Source of the DNA: an uncultured Prevotellaceae bacterium
Lineage (GTDB): Bacteria; Bacteroidota; Bacteroidia; Bacteroidales; Bacteroidaceae
DNA: 9,556 bases
Direction of reading: 5' to 3'
Assembly: GCA_947176655.1 (NCBI GenBank)
Contig: CAMWRK010000073.1
Span: 1-9,556, forward strand
This document shows positions 1-5,494 of the stretch, piece by piece. The position numbers were made by a program, and so were the translations under genes. The notes under the pieces are model-generated. The model made no database searches. It was not told the origin of the DNA and saw only the letters and a program-made list of their open reading frames with translations. The stretch's first letter is position 1; each line of letters begins with the position of its first letter.

Positions 1-2
1 TC

Positions 3-1241
3 GCTACCAACATGGCAGGCCGAGGCACAGATATCAAACTCTCTCCCGAGGTGAAGGCTGCAGGCGGTTTGGCCATTATCGGTACGGAACGCCATGAAAG
101 CCGTCGTGTGGACAGGCAGCTGCGCGGACGTTCCGGACGTCAGGGCGATCCGGGCAGTTCTGTATTCTATGTCTCACTTGAAGACAAACTCATGCGTCTG
201 TTCGCTTCCGAACGTATAGCGCGTGTCATGGATCGCCTCGGTTTCGAGGACGGGGAGATGATAGAGCACTCCATGATAACGCGTTCCATAGAGAATGCCC
301 AGAAGAAGGTGGAAGAAAACAACTTCGGTGTCCGCAAACGTCTGCTTGAATACGATGATGTGATGAACAAGCAACGTACCGTCATCTACGAAAAGCGCCG
401 CCATGCTCTCATGGGCGAGCGTCTGGGTATGGACATCGCAGATATGATTTGGGATCGTGTATGCCACATCATGGAAAGCCACGACTATCAGAATTGCCGC
501 GAGCAGTTTCTGGAGATACTTGCCATGGAATTCCCTCTGCCTCAGGATCGCTACATGGCCGGCAATATGGACGAAATGGCCGAAGAGGTTTATCAGAAGG
601 CCATGGAACGCTTCAAACAGAAGTGCCAGATCATCGCTACCAATGCCCATAAGGCTGTGACAATGATTGTGGAGAACCCAGATCAGATGCCACGCTATGA
701 GAACATTATGGTGCCTGTTGTCGACGGACGCCGTGTCTATCAGGTGAGTTGCGGTATACAGGAGGCCTATGAAAGCCAGTCACAGAGTGTAGTCTCTGCT
801 TTCCACAAGAGTCTGATTCTTCATACCATAGACGATGCATGGAAGGAGAACCTGCGTCTGTTGGACGAGTTGAAACACTCCGTACACAATGCTTCCTACG
901 AACAGAAAGACCCGTTGCTGATATACAAGCTGGAGTCGGTGAAGTATTTCGACGAGATGGTCAATAAGATTAATGACCGTGTTGTCAGCGTGCTCATGCG
1001 TGCCCAGGTGCCTGAATTGCAGATACGTCAGGCCGATGCACCCCAGCCACCACGCCAGCAGCAGCGTTTGCAGGAGAGCCACGGCAATATAGACGAAGGG
1101 ATGCGTCAGGCCGCCGGACGTGACACACGTGAGCGGCAGCCCATGCAGCCCATCCGCCGCGAGAATCTGCCAGGACGCAATGATTTGTGTCCATGCGGTT
1201 CAGGGAAGAAGTTCAAACATTGCCACGGGCGTAACCTGTAA
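3..1241 (+). CDS. secA: Protein translocase ATPase SecA, carboxy-terminal part (5' end outside window)
   Basis: SecA is the ATP-driven motor that pushes preproteins through SecYEG at the inner membrane. The frame is open from base 3, and the visible part of about 412 residues begins inside the second nucleotide-binding domain, so the true start lies upstream. Visible landmarks, in order, are MAGRGTDIKL, the helicase motif VI region with QLRGRSGRQGDPG, the helical scaffold stretch with LLEYDDVMNKQR, the helical wing/scaffold region with LHTIDDAWKENL and YEQKDPLLIYKLES, a Gln/Pro/Arg-rich linker, and a SEC-C zinc-binding tail. The tail ligands are Cys at 1188 and 1194, Cys at 1221 and His at 1224, in the pattern CxC...CH. 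The stop is TAA at 1239. Nothing looks broken; the gene is truncated only by the window edge. The sequence type is Bacteroidales. Confidence 0.97.
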   Translation, partial: ATNMAGRGTDIKLSPEVKAAGGLAIIGTERHESRRVDRQLRGRSGRQGDPGSSVFYVSLEDKLMRLFASERIARVMDRLGFEDGEMIEHSMITRSIENAQKKVEENNFGVRKRLLEYDDVMNKQRTVIYEKRRHALMGERLGMDIADMIWDRVCHIMESHDYQNCREQFLEILAMEFPLPQDRYMAGNMDEMAEEVYQKAMERFKQKCQIIATNAHKAVTMIVENPDQMPRYENIMVPVVDGRRVYQVSCGIQEAYESQSQSVVSAFHKSLILHTIDDAWKENLRLLDELKHSVHNASYEQKDPLLIYKLESVKYFDEMVNKINDRVVSVLMRAQVPELQIRQADAPQPPRQQQRLQESHGNIDEGMRQAAGRDTRERQPMQPIRRENLPGRNDLCPCGSGKKFKHCHGRNL

Positions 1242-1281
1242 GCCTTGTTGCCAATCCTGTCTGCTGATGTAGCAGTAGTGT

Positions 1282-1310
1282 TTGTCTGTAAGCATCGCTT
1301 ATTATATAAT
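1282..1310 (+). promoter_or_regulatory. Possible promoter for the 145-residue gene
   Basis: TTGTCT (1282-1287) and TATAAT (1305-1310) are separated by 17 bases, a classical sigma-70 layout, about 45 bases before the ATG at 1356. The usual Bacteroidetes -7 motif TAnnTTTG is absent, so this assignment is weak. The gene could instead be co-transcribed with secA. Confidence 0.3.
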
Positions 1311-1313
1311 AAG
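1298..1313. repeat. Perfect 16-base palindrome upstream of the 145-residue gene
   Basis: CTTATTATATAATAAG is a perfect inverted repeat with no spacer that overlaps the candidate -10 box. It could be an operator or a weak mRNA hairpin, but it consists almost wholly of A and T, so chance is a real explanation. Confidence 0.4.
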
Positions 1314-1355
1314 GAATAGAGAAGTACAATAATATATCTAAAGTATAGAAAGGCC

Positions 1356-1793
1356 ATGATTACACCGGAGAAACAGATTCAGCGTGCTTTGCGACATGTC
1401 GCTGGGCATTTCCCTCATGACGGTGAGCCAGTACTGACGGACATCATTCTGCGGGTCTATCCGCATAGTGGGGAGGTCAGATTCTACGATGACGAAGAGC
1501 ATGAACTGATGCGCATTGTCATAGAGGAATGGATTCACGGTTCCTGCGATGAGGACTTCTACCGTAAGGTGACACCGGTACTACGCCGATCCATCGCTGA
1601 GGTTCGTACAGAAGTTATAGATAACATGGCATTGCTTCGTCCCTACACGTTCGTCATGCAAGACGAGGACGGCGAAACTCTCACAGACCTTTATATTGTG
1701 GACGATGAGGAAACCGTAATCATTTCCCGCAATCTCCTTGAAGGAGTGGATGAGGATCTGGAAGCATTCTGCACACGGTTGCTGGAGGAATAG
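1356..1793 (+). CDS. Conserved-looking hypothetical acidic cytosolic protein (145 residues)
   Basis: I do not recognise the family. The protein has 145 residues, is strongly acidic and has no signal peptide or membrane segment. It begins MITPEKQIQRALRHVAGHFP. Next comes a part that looks like alternating strands and helices, with VRFYDDEEHELMRIVIEEWI, then an Arg-rich helix (roughly residues 70-90), and finally a strand-turn-strand section with TLTDLYIVDDEETVIISRNL before an acidic terminal helix. The start is supported by AGAAAGG at 1347-1353, one of the few recognisable ribosome binding sites in the window. It lies 114 bases after secA on the same strand and ends just before a strong terminator, so it is either the last gene of the secA unit or monocistronic. 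Codon use and base composition resemble secA, which suggests core genome. Confidence 0.85.
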   Translation: MITPEKQIQRALRHVAGHFPHDGEPVLTDIILRVYPHSGEVRFYDDEEHELMRIVIEEWIHGSCDEDFYRKVTPVLRRSIAEVRTEVIDNMALLRPYTFVMQDEDGETLTDLYIVDDEETVIISRNLLEGVDEDLEAFCTRLLEE

Positions 1794-1820
1794 CAGGATA
1801 TTTATTTGTACCCTAATAAA

Positions 1821-1861
1821 ACACCGGGCACTGAATCAGAAAATGGTTCCGTGCCCGGTGT
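1821..1861. terminator. Strong hairpin terminator, probably bidirectional
   Basis: ACACCGGGCAC (1821-1831) pairs perfectly with GTGCCCGGTGT (1851-1861), an 11-bp GC-rich stem. Three further pairs (1833-1835 with 1847-1849) lie inside it past one mismatch. It lies 27 bases after the stop of the + strand gene. Read on the - strand, the hairpin is followed by a T-rich tail (complement of 1811-1820, TTTATTAGGG), so it could also end the small - strand unit starting near 2021. Confidence 0.85.
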
Positions 1862-1888
1862 GTATTGTTCCTGAATGTTATTTTCGTA

Positions 1889-1975
1889 TTATGATAACAG
1901 TCTTATGAGGTGTATAGACAAATCTTCAATTTCTCTAAGTTTGTCAAATACAGTATCTCTATTGATAGAACCCAT
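1889..1975 (-). CDS. Candidate 28-residue microprotein
   Basis: An open frame with ATG at 1975-1973 and TAA at 1897-1889 region encodes MGSINRDTVFDKLREIEDLS followed by IHLIRLLS. The peptide is highly charged in the middle with regularly spaced Leu, Ile and Val, as expected of one amphipathic helix. It has no membrane segment. There is no Shine-Dalgarno sequence, but the leader just upstream is AT-rich, which is normal for Bacteroidales. It lies about 45 bases after a predicted transcript start and before a terminator. In-frame codons continue upstream without a stop through the palindrome, including a GTG at 1999, but no ATG is available there. It may equally be a chance frame inside a small RNA. 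I know no family for it. Confidence 0.4.
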   Translation of the reverse strand: MGSINRDTVFDKLREIEDLSIHLIRLLS

Positions 1976-1987
1976 ATCTATAAGTTT

Positions 1988-2024
1988 TATCGTAATCACC
2001 GTTACCGTAACGATGATTACGATA
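1988..2024. repeat. 37-base near-perfect palindrome at a predicted transcript start
   Basis: Eleven bases at the left end (1988-1998, TATCGTAATCA) pair with 2014-2024 (TGATTACGATA). After one mismatch (1999 with 2013), six more pairs follow (2000-2005 with 2007-2012) around a single central base at 2006. The 17 pairs would form a very stable hairpin in RNA, or a symmetric protein-binding site in DNA. It sits directly downstream of the - strand promoter at 2028-2059, so any transcript from there would begin with this hairpin. No T-rich tail follows on either strand, so it does not look like a simple terminator. Confidence 0.8.
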
Positions 2025-2027
2025 GTG

Positions 2028-2059
2028 CAAAATTACACATGAAATTGTATTCGTGCAAA
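2028..2059 (-). promoter_or_regulatory. Bacteroidetes-type promoter for a small - strand transcript
   Basis: Read on the - strand, TTTG (2059-2056) is followed by exactly 20 bases and then TAATTTTG (2035-2028). This matches the Bacteroidetes -33/-7 consensus TTTG, N19-21, TAnnTTTG at every defined position. Transcription would start near 2021 and run leftward through the palindrome and the 28-residue frame toward the terminator at 1821-1861, giving an RNA of about 200 bases. Confidence 0.6.
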
Positions 2060-2073
2060 AAACATTTTTTTTG
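2056..2073 (-). terminator. Weak A/T hairpin after the main operon
   Basis: CAAAAAA (2056-2062) and TTTTTTG (2067-2073) form a 7-bp stem with a 4-base loop, 16 bases beyond the stop of the last operon gene. On the - strand it reads A-tract, ATG, T-tract, and may act as a U-run terminator. The last bases of the T-tract are also the TTTG of the next promoter. The stem is nearly all A-T, so the call is tentative. Confidence 0.3.
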
Positions 2074-2088
2074 ATTGAACAGCAATAA

Positions 2089-2802
2089 TTAGTTTATGCG
2101 AACAATGAAGTTTATACGATAATCACTTACGCTGCCACCACCAAATGTTCCGCCAACAGAACTTGACGAATGAGGTTTAATAACGGTAGAAAATCGCTGC
2201 CATCCATTATAGGTCAGAAAATCGCCTCCAACAGCCATGGTCATTTCACTTATGTTTTTGAATTGGACACAGTCCACGCCACCCCAGCCATCATCAACAA
2301 TAGATGATTTTATGCATGTATCATATTCATGAGTAACAATGATATTCATGCCAAGCGATTGTACATAGTCGAATTTCCACGACAGGTTTGTTGTGGTGGT
2401 ATATTTGATCTGGGCTTTGACTTTATATGAATAATATGGTGCAGACAGCTTCATTATCACCTTAAACACAAAGTTGTGTTCGTTTAGCTCAATGGTATCT
2501 GTTATTGCCAAACTTTTGATTTGCCCCTCTTCAATTATCCACAGCCAATCCTCGCGGTGATAGCCGTTGGAAAGCCCCTCCGCCAGTGAATGGCCGACCA
2601 ATTCCTTCTTTATACGTTCTATTGTCGGTAATGCAGTATCTATTTTGGGGGCAGGATTCGGCCCTTGGCTTCCCTTGGGTAAAGGTTTTAGCTCACTGTC
2701 ACTCTTCAATCCTTCGTTTCCAACTTTCCACCAGTTTTGTGCCTGAACGTTAGAGAATATTGTTGTAAGTAGCAAAATGCAGTAGATAAACTTCTTTGTC
2801 AT
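2089..2802 (-). CDS. Secreted beta-rich protein of unknown function (237 residues), last gene of the operon
   Basis: The protein begins with a clear Sec signal peptide (about residues 1-21: MTKK, a hydrophobic core CILLLTTIF, then SNVQAQ with likely cleavage after Ala21), so it is exported. Residues 22-60 are a Pro/Lys/Gly-rich linker. From about 61 a helix with IERIKKELVGHSLAEGL leads into a beta-rich domain (about 85-160) containing DWLWIIEEG, KVKAQIKY and SWKFDYVQSLGMN. A second beta unit (about 176-237) contains the glycine-rich GGTFGGGSVSDY. Cys163 and Cys178 could form a disulfide. There is no lipobox or catalytic motif that I recognise. It starts six bases after the preceding frame, so it is translated from the same message. 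It could be a substrate of the operon's protease or an extracytoplasmic sensor subunit; this is inference only. Confidence 0.85.
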   Translation of the reverse strand: MTKKFIYCILLLTTIFSNVQAQNWWKVGNEGLKSDSELKPLPKGSQGPNPAPKIDTALPTIERIKKELVGHSLAEGLSNGYHREDWLWIIEEGQIKSLAITDTIELNEHNFVFKVIMKLSAPYYSYKVKAQIKYTTTTNLSWKFDYVQSLGMNIIVTHEYDTCIKSSIVDDGWGGVDCVQFKNISEMTMAVGGDFLTYNGWQRFSTVIKPHSSSSVGGTFGGGSVSDYRINFIVRIN

Positions 2803-2808
2803 TGTTCT

Positions 2809-3006
2809 CTATTCAATTTTTTTGAACTCAATCTGTTCTTGATATCTTTCTTCGCTTTCCATTACATCTAAACCGTCTCGCATCAAAAATAGTCTGTTGC
2901 CATTCACAGCAAACCCTGTGACGTTTTCGTTACGTAAGTTGTCGCCAGTTTTTATGAACATATTTTTCCCAAAACTAACGTATAGATGGGATTCTCCTTC
3001 AATCAA
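2809..3006 (-). CDS. Small reading frame of doubtful status, in frame with the preceding gene
   Basis: This frame of about 65 residues has no ATG near its beginning. TTG at 3006-3004 is the first plausible start (reading (M/L)IEGESHLYVSF); the first ATG is at 2961 and would leave 50 residues. The open frame extends further upstream to the TGA of the 425-residue gene (3048-3046) and is in the same frame as that gene, with 13 sense codons between the TGA and the TTG. The predicted peptide alternates hydrophobic and polar residues (HLYVSFGKNMFI, GFAVNGNRLFLM) and looks like a small beta-rich fold with a charged tail (EERYQEQIEFKKIE). Possible explanations are a short gene with a rare start, the remnant of a domain once fused to the 425-residue protein, or a TGA readthrough extension. 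I cannot choose among them. Confidence 0.4.
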   Translation of the reverse strand: MIEGESHLYVSFGKNMFIKTGDNLRNENVTGFAVNGNRLFLMRDGLDVMESEERYQEQIEFKKIE

Positions 3007-3045
3007 TACTTCGTATTTTGATTTGAAATATATGAGGTTCTGTTT

Positions 3046-4323
3046 TCAATAAATTGTAAATGTCTTGGCTTTCAGGCATACATCATTATACCATATTTCA
3101 AATCTGTATGTACCGCTTTTCCAGTGTCCTTGTGAAGCTCCCCCCCAGCTAGTAAGTTTCTCTGTATTATTGCCAGAACTAACATACATGGAATAAGAAT
3201 AGGAACAACCATGAGGTGAACTTGAACCGGTGCTCATTCCTGATGGGGTATAGAGTTTTACGTTCAGGTCAATGTTTTTACCTGTATTAATTCCTGTATA
3301 TGTTATTTTCGGTTTGAGGTACATGGTTCTGCTGCTATGGATGTCGTTTCCATAATTCGTTTCAATATCACCGTCGTTATTTGTGTTGGCAATTTGAATG
3401 TCCGTGATAACAATGGGCATAGATAGCACTACTTTGTCTTTCAAAACCTTCATCTTTTTCTGGATTTTGTCACGCTCTTCGCGAGTTGCAGTTAAAGAGG
3501 CTTTAGTACTTTTTAAATCTCCATTCAATTTAACTACTTTATTATTCAGTTGATTGATTTTTATCTTTGCATTTGACAACTCACTTTTTGTATCTTTTAA
3601 GGAACCGTTGAGGAAGAACAACACCACACCACAAACAAGGATGGCAAGAACCAGCAGGATGACATTCCTGTACTGCTTCTTCTGTGATTGCAGCCTGGCA
3701 TAATCTGCCTTCAACTGGCTGTTCTCATTATATAGATTGCTGATAGTTTGTTCGACGTAGCTTATCGATGAGTGCGCATCATTGTTCGGGCATATATGTA
3801 CAACATTATTCTGCTCTATGGCCATCAGTATTTCTGAGTTTCTTTCTTCAAGTGCAATGGCTTTGGTTGCTATCAGACCAGAAAAGTTGTGTGGCATCGC
3901 AACCGCATAAGGTTCTAAATCCTCATTGATAATTTCGTGTACAATGGATTCGGCTTGTTCAAGTGCAGTTTTGTCTGATGTGAATTTGTCTGTTGTATAT
4001 GACGTTTTCCCGGTTTCTGATAGTCTGAGAATTTTGCCACTGAAGATGATGCGTGAGAATATCTTGTCAAAGACTGTGTACAAAGCCTTGATATCCTTGA
4101 TATATACCCCGTTTGTGACGAGGCATATACCAAAGACTTGCGATGATGCGGAATCTAACTGTCTAAAGAAGGCATAGTGAGTTAATGCGCCTTTGCGATG
4201 TACTGTCAGCTGTTCGCCTATGACGCATGTACATAATGGATGTAGAAAATCCTCCTCACCGTCATAAGGATATTGAATGAATGTTCCTTTGTTCGTGCCG
4301 AACAAATACAGGCTGTAATTCAT
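3046..4323 (-). CDS. Single-pass protein: cytosolic paralogous domain, coiled coil, periplasmic beta-sandwich (425 residues)
   Basis: Residues 1-100 form a domain (LYLFGTNKG at the start, HRKGALTHYAFF, a hydrophobic strand FGICLVT, then a helix KDIKALYTVFDKIFSRI) that aligns by eye with the start of the 544-residue protein encoded upstream. Residues 100-185 are mixed, 188-218 a likely coiled coil, and 219-238 a membrane helix (VILLVLAILVCGVVLFF). SQKKQYR just before the helix makes the amino-terminal side cytosolic by the positive-inside rule. Residues 240-298 are a Lys/Leu/Asn heptad-like coiled coil, and 300-425 a Ser/Gly/Tyr-rich domain that looks like an Ig-type beta-sandwich (NVKLYTPSG, GTYRFEIWYND). 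The gene starts three bases after the protease gene. A run of seven G (3140-3146) lies in the Trp-Gly-Gly codons near residue 393. No catalytic motif is visible; a role as signal-transmitting rod is inference. Confidence 0.85.
   Translation of the reverse strand: MNYSLYLFGTNKGTFIQYPYDGEEDFLHPLCTCVIGEQLTVHRKGALTHYAFFRQLDSASSQVFGICLVTNGVYIKDIKALYTVFDKIFSRIIFSGKILRLSETGKTSYTTDKFTSDKTALEQAESIVHEIINEDLEPYAVAMPHNFSGLIATKAIALEERNSEILMAIEQNNVVHICPNNDAHSSISYVEQTISNLYNENSQLKADYARLQSQKKQYRNVILLVLAILVCGVVLFFLNGSLKDTKSELSNAKIKINQLNNKVVKLNGDLKSTKASLTATREERDKIQKKMKVLKDKVVLSMPIVITDIQIANTNNDGDIETNYGNDIHSSRTMYLKPKITYTGINTGKNIDLNVKLYTPSGMSTGSSSPHGCSYSYSMYVSSGNNTEKLTSWGGASQGHWKSGTYRFEIWYNDVCLKAKTFTIY
3140..3146. 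repeat. Seven-base G/C homopolymer inside the 425-residue gene
   Basis: A C7 run on the + strand is G7 on the coding strand, in codons TGG GGG GGA for Trp-Gly-Gly. Homopolymers of this length can slip during replication, and a slip here would alter the terminal 30 or so residues. Confidence 0.6.
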
Positions 4324-4326
4324 TGG

Positions 4327-4881
4327 TTACTTGATTTTGAACTTGATTACCTTGTTCGTGTTGTCAACAGTGTACTGTGGCAATTCTTTCATAACGGTCT
4401 GCCCAAGCAGTAGTGGTGCGTCAGCATTCTCTACAACAGTTGCTTGCACGTTTGTGATGATGAGTTTCCCGCCCAGAACAAGTTTGCGTAGGTTGACAAC
4501 CGTATTTACGGTAATATTGCCATTGGCATCAGTGATTTTTTCTTTACCCAAAATATCATCTGCTGTCAGAACTTTTTCATGATAAAGGTAAAGGGCCTCT
4601 TTTTTTGTTATCTGGGTATAGGATGCTCCTGTGTCGAAAATCATTTCTTTGCTGATACAGTCATTGATGAGCACCTGCACAATTTTCAGATTATAGGATT
4701 CTGTATACGCTACATCAACAATGTCGTCATTCGGCAATTCTATTCTCAGCTCATCATTATTGTCGGATAGCTGTACCAATGGTGTGGCTTCTTCTTTATC
4801 ATTTGAAAACCACTTACCAGATTTCATACTAATGCCTATTACTATTAAGCCAAGGGCTATGAGAAAAAGCTTACTCTTCAT
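4327..4881 (-). CDS. Membrane-anchored retropepsin-like aspartic protease (184 residues)
   Basis: The catalytic signature is IFDTGASYTQITKKEA, with Asp83-Thr-Gly-Ala-Ser, the flexible active-site loop of single-lobe (retropepsin-type, clan AA) aspartic proteases. About 75 residues later comes the hydrophobic-Gly element APLLLGQTVMKEL (Gly160), which in this fold supports the active site, followed by the closing strands TVDNTNKVIKFKIK. One lobe means the enzyme should act as a homodimer. Residues 4-18 are a membrane anchor (LFLIALGLIVIGI), placing the protease domain outside the cytosol. I chose ATG at 4881 because it gives a proper anchor directly after MKSK; a longer frame to 4980 would overlap the upstream gene by 110 bases and add an unsupported Arg/Ser-rich extension. 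The 11-base overlap with the upstream gene suggests translational coupling. Substrates are unknown; the neighbouring periplasmic domains are obvious candidates (inference). Confidence 0.85.
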   Translation of the reverse strand: MKSKLFLIALGLIVIGISMKSGKWFSNDKEEATPLVQLSDNNDELRIELPNDDIVDVAYTESYNLKIVQVLINDCISKEMIFDTGASYTQITKKEALYLYHEKVLTADDILGKEKITDANGNITVNTVVNLRKLVLGGKLIITNVQATVVENADAPLLLGQTVMKELPQYTVDNTNKVIKFKIK

Positions 4882-5494
4882 AATCAAATATGTATTTGTT
4901 AAGAAAGTCGTTGAAGCGAGTAATAAGCTCCTGATAGAATTTGTCCTGTTCCTCGCTAAAAAATGACGTACGGAGCTCATCTATCTTGTCGAATAGCTCA
5001 TTAGCTTTGTCAATTGTTTTTTCTGTATCAATGCTGATGCGTTCTTTCTTCCGCGCTTCCGCGATATTGCTGTTGGCTTCTGTTTCCTGTGCTATGCATT
5101 CTATATCTTTTATGTATTGTTCAAGTTCTCTTACTGCTGAGATTGCGGTATAGCGATCCTGCATGTACTTTGGTAGTTTTTGTGTGTCCATTTCAATGTG
5201 TTTGCTTGAGAATACAGATGTGTCTGTACATGTGAAGAACAGATAGAGGCGTGCATCATTTTCAAATCCAGAAAGATATTTGATAGCATCTGTCTTTAGT
5301 CTGTCAATACTGTCCTTTATCTCAATGAGGATATCATAGGCTTTTAGCTTGTCCTTACCCTTTAGATTATGGATATTTTTGCGAGTCTCACGTTCTTGAT
5401 TCTGTAAGTTATCAATTGATCGTTTTTGTCCATAGGATAATATTGGCATAAAACTTAAAGCCAATACAAATATTTTTGTTTTCATGATTGTCAT
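4871..5494 (-). CDS. Exported helical protein of unknown function (about 204-207 residues)
   Basis: The amino-terminus has a Sec signal peptide (KTKIFVLALSFMPILSYGQ), with likely cleavage near SYG-Q. The rest is charged and predicted almost wholly helical, with stretches such as NLQNQERETRKNIHNLKGKD, AREKE-like Glu/Lys runs and FNDFLNKYIFDYEE at the end, consistent with a coiled-coil or helical-bundle periplasmic protein. Two Cys (in FFTCTDTS and IECIAQE) could form a disulfide. ATG at 5494 overlaps the previous stop as ATGA, which argues for coupled translation from there; the ATG at 5485 gives a more typical signal peptide and is equally possible. Its stop overlaps the protease gene by 11 bases. 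I do not recognise the family. It may be a soluble periplasmic adaptor or protease substrate (inference). Confidence 0.8.
   Translation of the reverse strand: MTIMKTKIFVLALSFMPILSYGQKRSIDNLQNQERETRKNIHNLKGKDKLKAYDILIEIKDSIDRLKTDAIKYLSGFENDARLYLFFTCTDTSVFSSKHIEMDTQKLPKYMQDRYTAISAVRELEQYIKDIECIAQETEANSNIAEARKKERISIDTEKTIDKANELFDKIDELRTSFFSEEQDKFYQELITRFNDFLNKYIFDYEE

Noticed and set aside
174..650. 158-residue frame on the - strand inside secA
   Set aside because: It is the antisense of well-conserved SecA sequence and shows no protein-like features of its own.
1261..1275. CTGCT/AGCAG hairpin after secA as a terminator
   Set aside because: The stem has only five pairs and no T-run follows, so termination there is unlikely.
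1988..2024. The palindrome as an intrinsic terminator
   Set aside because: Neither strand has a T-run directly after it, and it sits at a predicted start site, not an end.
4882..4980. Longer amino-terminus for the aspartic protease starting at 4980
   Set aside because: It would overlap the exported protein's gene by 110 bases and place 33 Arg/Ser/Thr-rich residues before a normal membrane anchor; the ATG at 4881 is much more natural.
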